Below are positions 4,677-5,035 of a DNA stretch of 5,035 nt, one piece after another. The DNA is from Gemmatimonadales bacterium (GTDB lineage Bacteria; Gemmatimonadota; Gemmatimonadetes; Gemmatimonadales; GWC2-71-9). The DNA is taken from contig JACCSZ010000270.1 in assembly GCA_013812695.1 (NCBI GenBank), forward strand, positions 1 through 5,035, written 5' to 3'. Below the pieces are notes generated by a model. It saw nothing but the letters and a program-made list of their open reading frames with translations, searched no databases and was not told the DNA's origin. Numbering within the stretch: position 1 is the first letter of the stretch; each line of letters starts with the position of its first letter. The translations under genes and the position numbers were made by a program.

Positions 4677-5035
4677 TCAAGGATGTAACGAAAAGCTGCC
4701 CGCCAGGCCTCCCCCACGCGCCCGCTGCTTCCAGAGCTCGTCGTCGGCCGACCCCTCCAGCCCGCGCCTGCGCCACAGGAAGTACAGCACCGGCAGCACC
4801 ACGAGCGTGAGCACCGTGGAGGTGATCATGCCCCCGATCATCGGCGCGGCGATGCGCTGCATGACCTCGGCACCGGTGCCCTGCGCCCAGAGCGCCGGCA
4901 GCAGACCGAGCATGATGGCGGCGACCGTCATCAGCTTGGGCCGGAGCCGGTTGACCGCGCCATGCTCGATGGCCCCGACCAGCTCGCCCACGGTCGGCCG
5001 GCGGCCGTCCCGGGTGATGTCCTCCCAGGCGTGAT
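4677..5035 (-). CDS. Heavy-metal efflux RND transporter (CusA/CzcA type), C-terminal 118 residues
   Basis: This is the end of an inner-membrane RND pump that, with a periplasmic adaptor and outer-membrane channel, expels metal ions using the proton gradient. The frame is open to the right edge. Visible sequence follows the family closely: a loop and helix with AIEHGAVNRLRPKLMTV, then AAIMLGLLPALWAQGTGAEV, MQRIAAPMIGGMITS and the last membrane helix TSTVLTLVVLPVLYFLW, closing with a basic, polar tail. These are helices 11 and 12 of the usual 12. The residues that separate Cu/Ag from Zn/Co/Cd pumps (TM4) lie outside, so substrate cannot be read here. The Met-rich neighbours 37 nt downstream favour Cu(I)/Ag(I). 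A gene symbol is withheld for that reason. Confidence 0.93.
   Translation of the reverse strand, partial: HAWEDITRDGRRPTVGELVGAIEHGAVNRLRPKLMTVAAIMLGLLPALWAQGTGAEVMQRIAAPMIGGMITSTVLTLVVLPVLYFLWRRRGLEGSADDELWKQRARGGGLAGSFSLHP

Noticed and set aside
1..5035. Looked for CRISPR repeats, tRNA or rRNA genes, insertion sequences and attachment sites
   Set aside because: No spaced repeats, cloverleaf-like segments, transposase motifs or terminal inverted repeats were found; nearly every base is within a supported gene.

Overview
The window is a compact, high-GC (about two-thirds G+C by eye), fully coding stretch in which every supported gene lies on the minus strand. It should be read from right (5035) to left (1). 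The end of a heavy-metal RND efflux pump and a lipobox lipoprotein point to a diderm bacterium. The species cannot be fixed from the sequence. The run of Met-rich metal genes next to a merR-first mer operon would fit a high-GC environmental lineage such as Gemmatimonadota or a proteobacterium, but that is a guess.

Right part (5035 to about 2615): the C-terminal 118 residues of a CusA/CzcA-type heavy-metal RND transporter are followed by a Met-rich lipoprotein (33 Met in 157 residues), a small two-helix membrane protein with a Met/Gly loop, a four-helix membrane protein of unknown function and a class I SAM-dependent methyltransferase. The last three are overlapping or tightly packed and look like one transcription unit with the pump.

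Left part (2596 to 1): a MerR-type promoter/operator (22-bp dyad between a -35 and a -10 about 20 bp apart) sits directly in front of merR. After it come a small thioredoxin-fold protein, merT, merP and merA, which is cut off by the left edge. MerR keeps the three Hg(II)-binding cysteines at the canonical spacing, so mercury sensing is well supported. The genes are chained by overlaps (merR/trx-like 23 nt, trx-like/merT 4 nt), which implies a single mercury-induced transcript. No merB, merC, merD or merE is seen here.

Working model: Hg(II) is bound by the anchored MerP-like protein, moved inward by MerT and reduced to Hg(0) by MerA under MerR control. The neighbouring pump and Met-rich proteins probably handle Cu/Ag or another soft metal. 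The methyltransferase plus four-helix membrane protein pair and the thioredoxin-like protein are the least explained members and the best candidates for something new.
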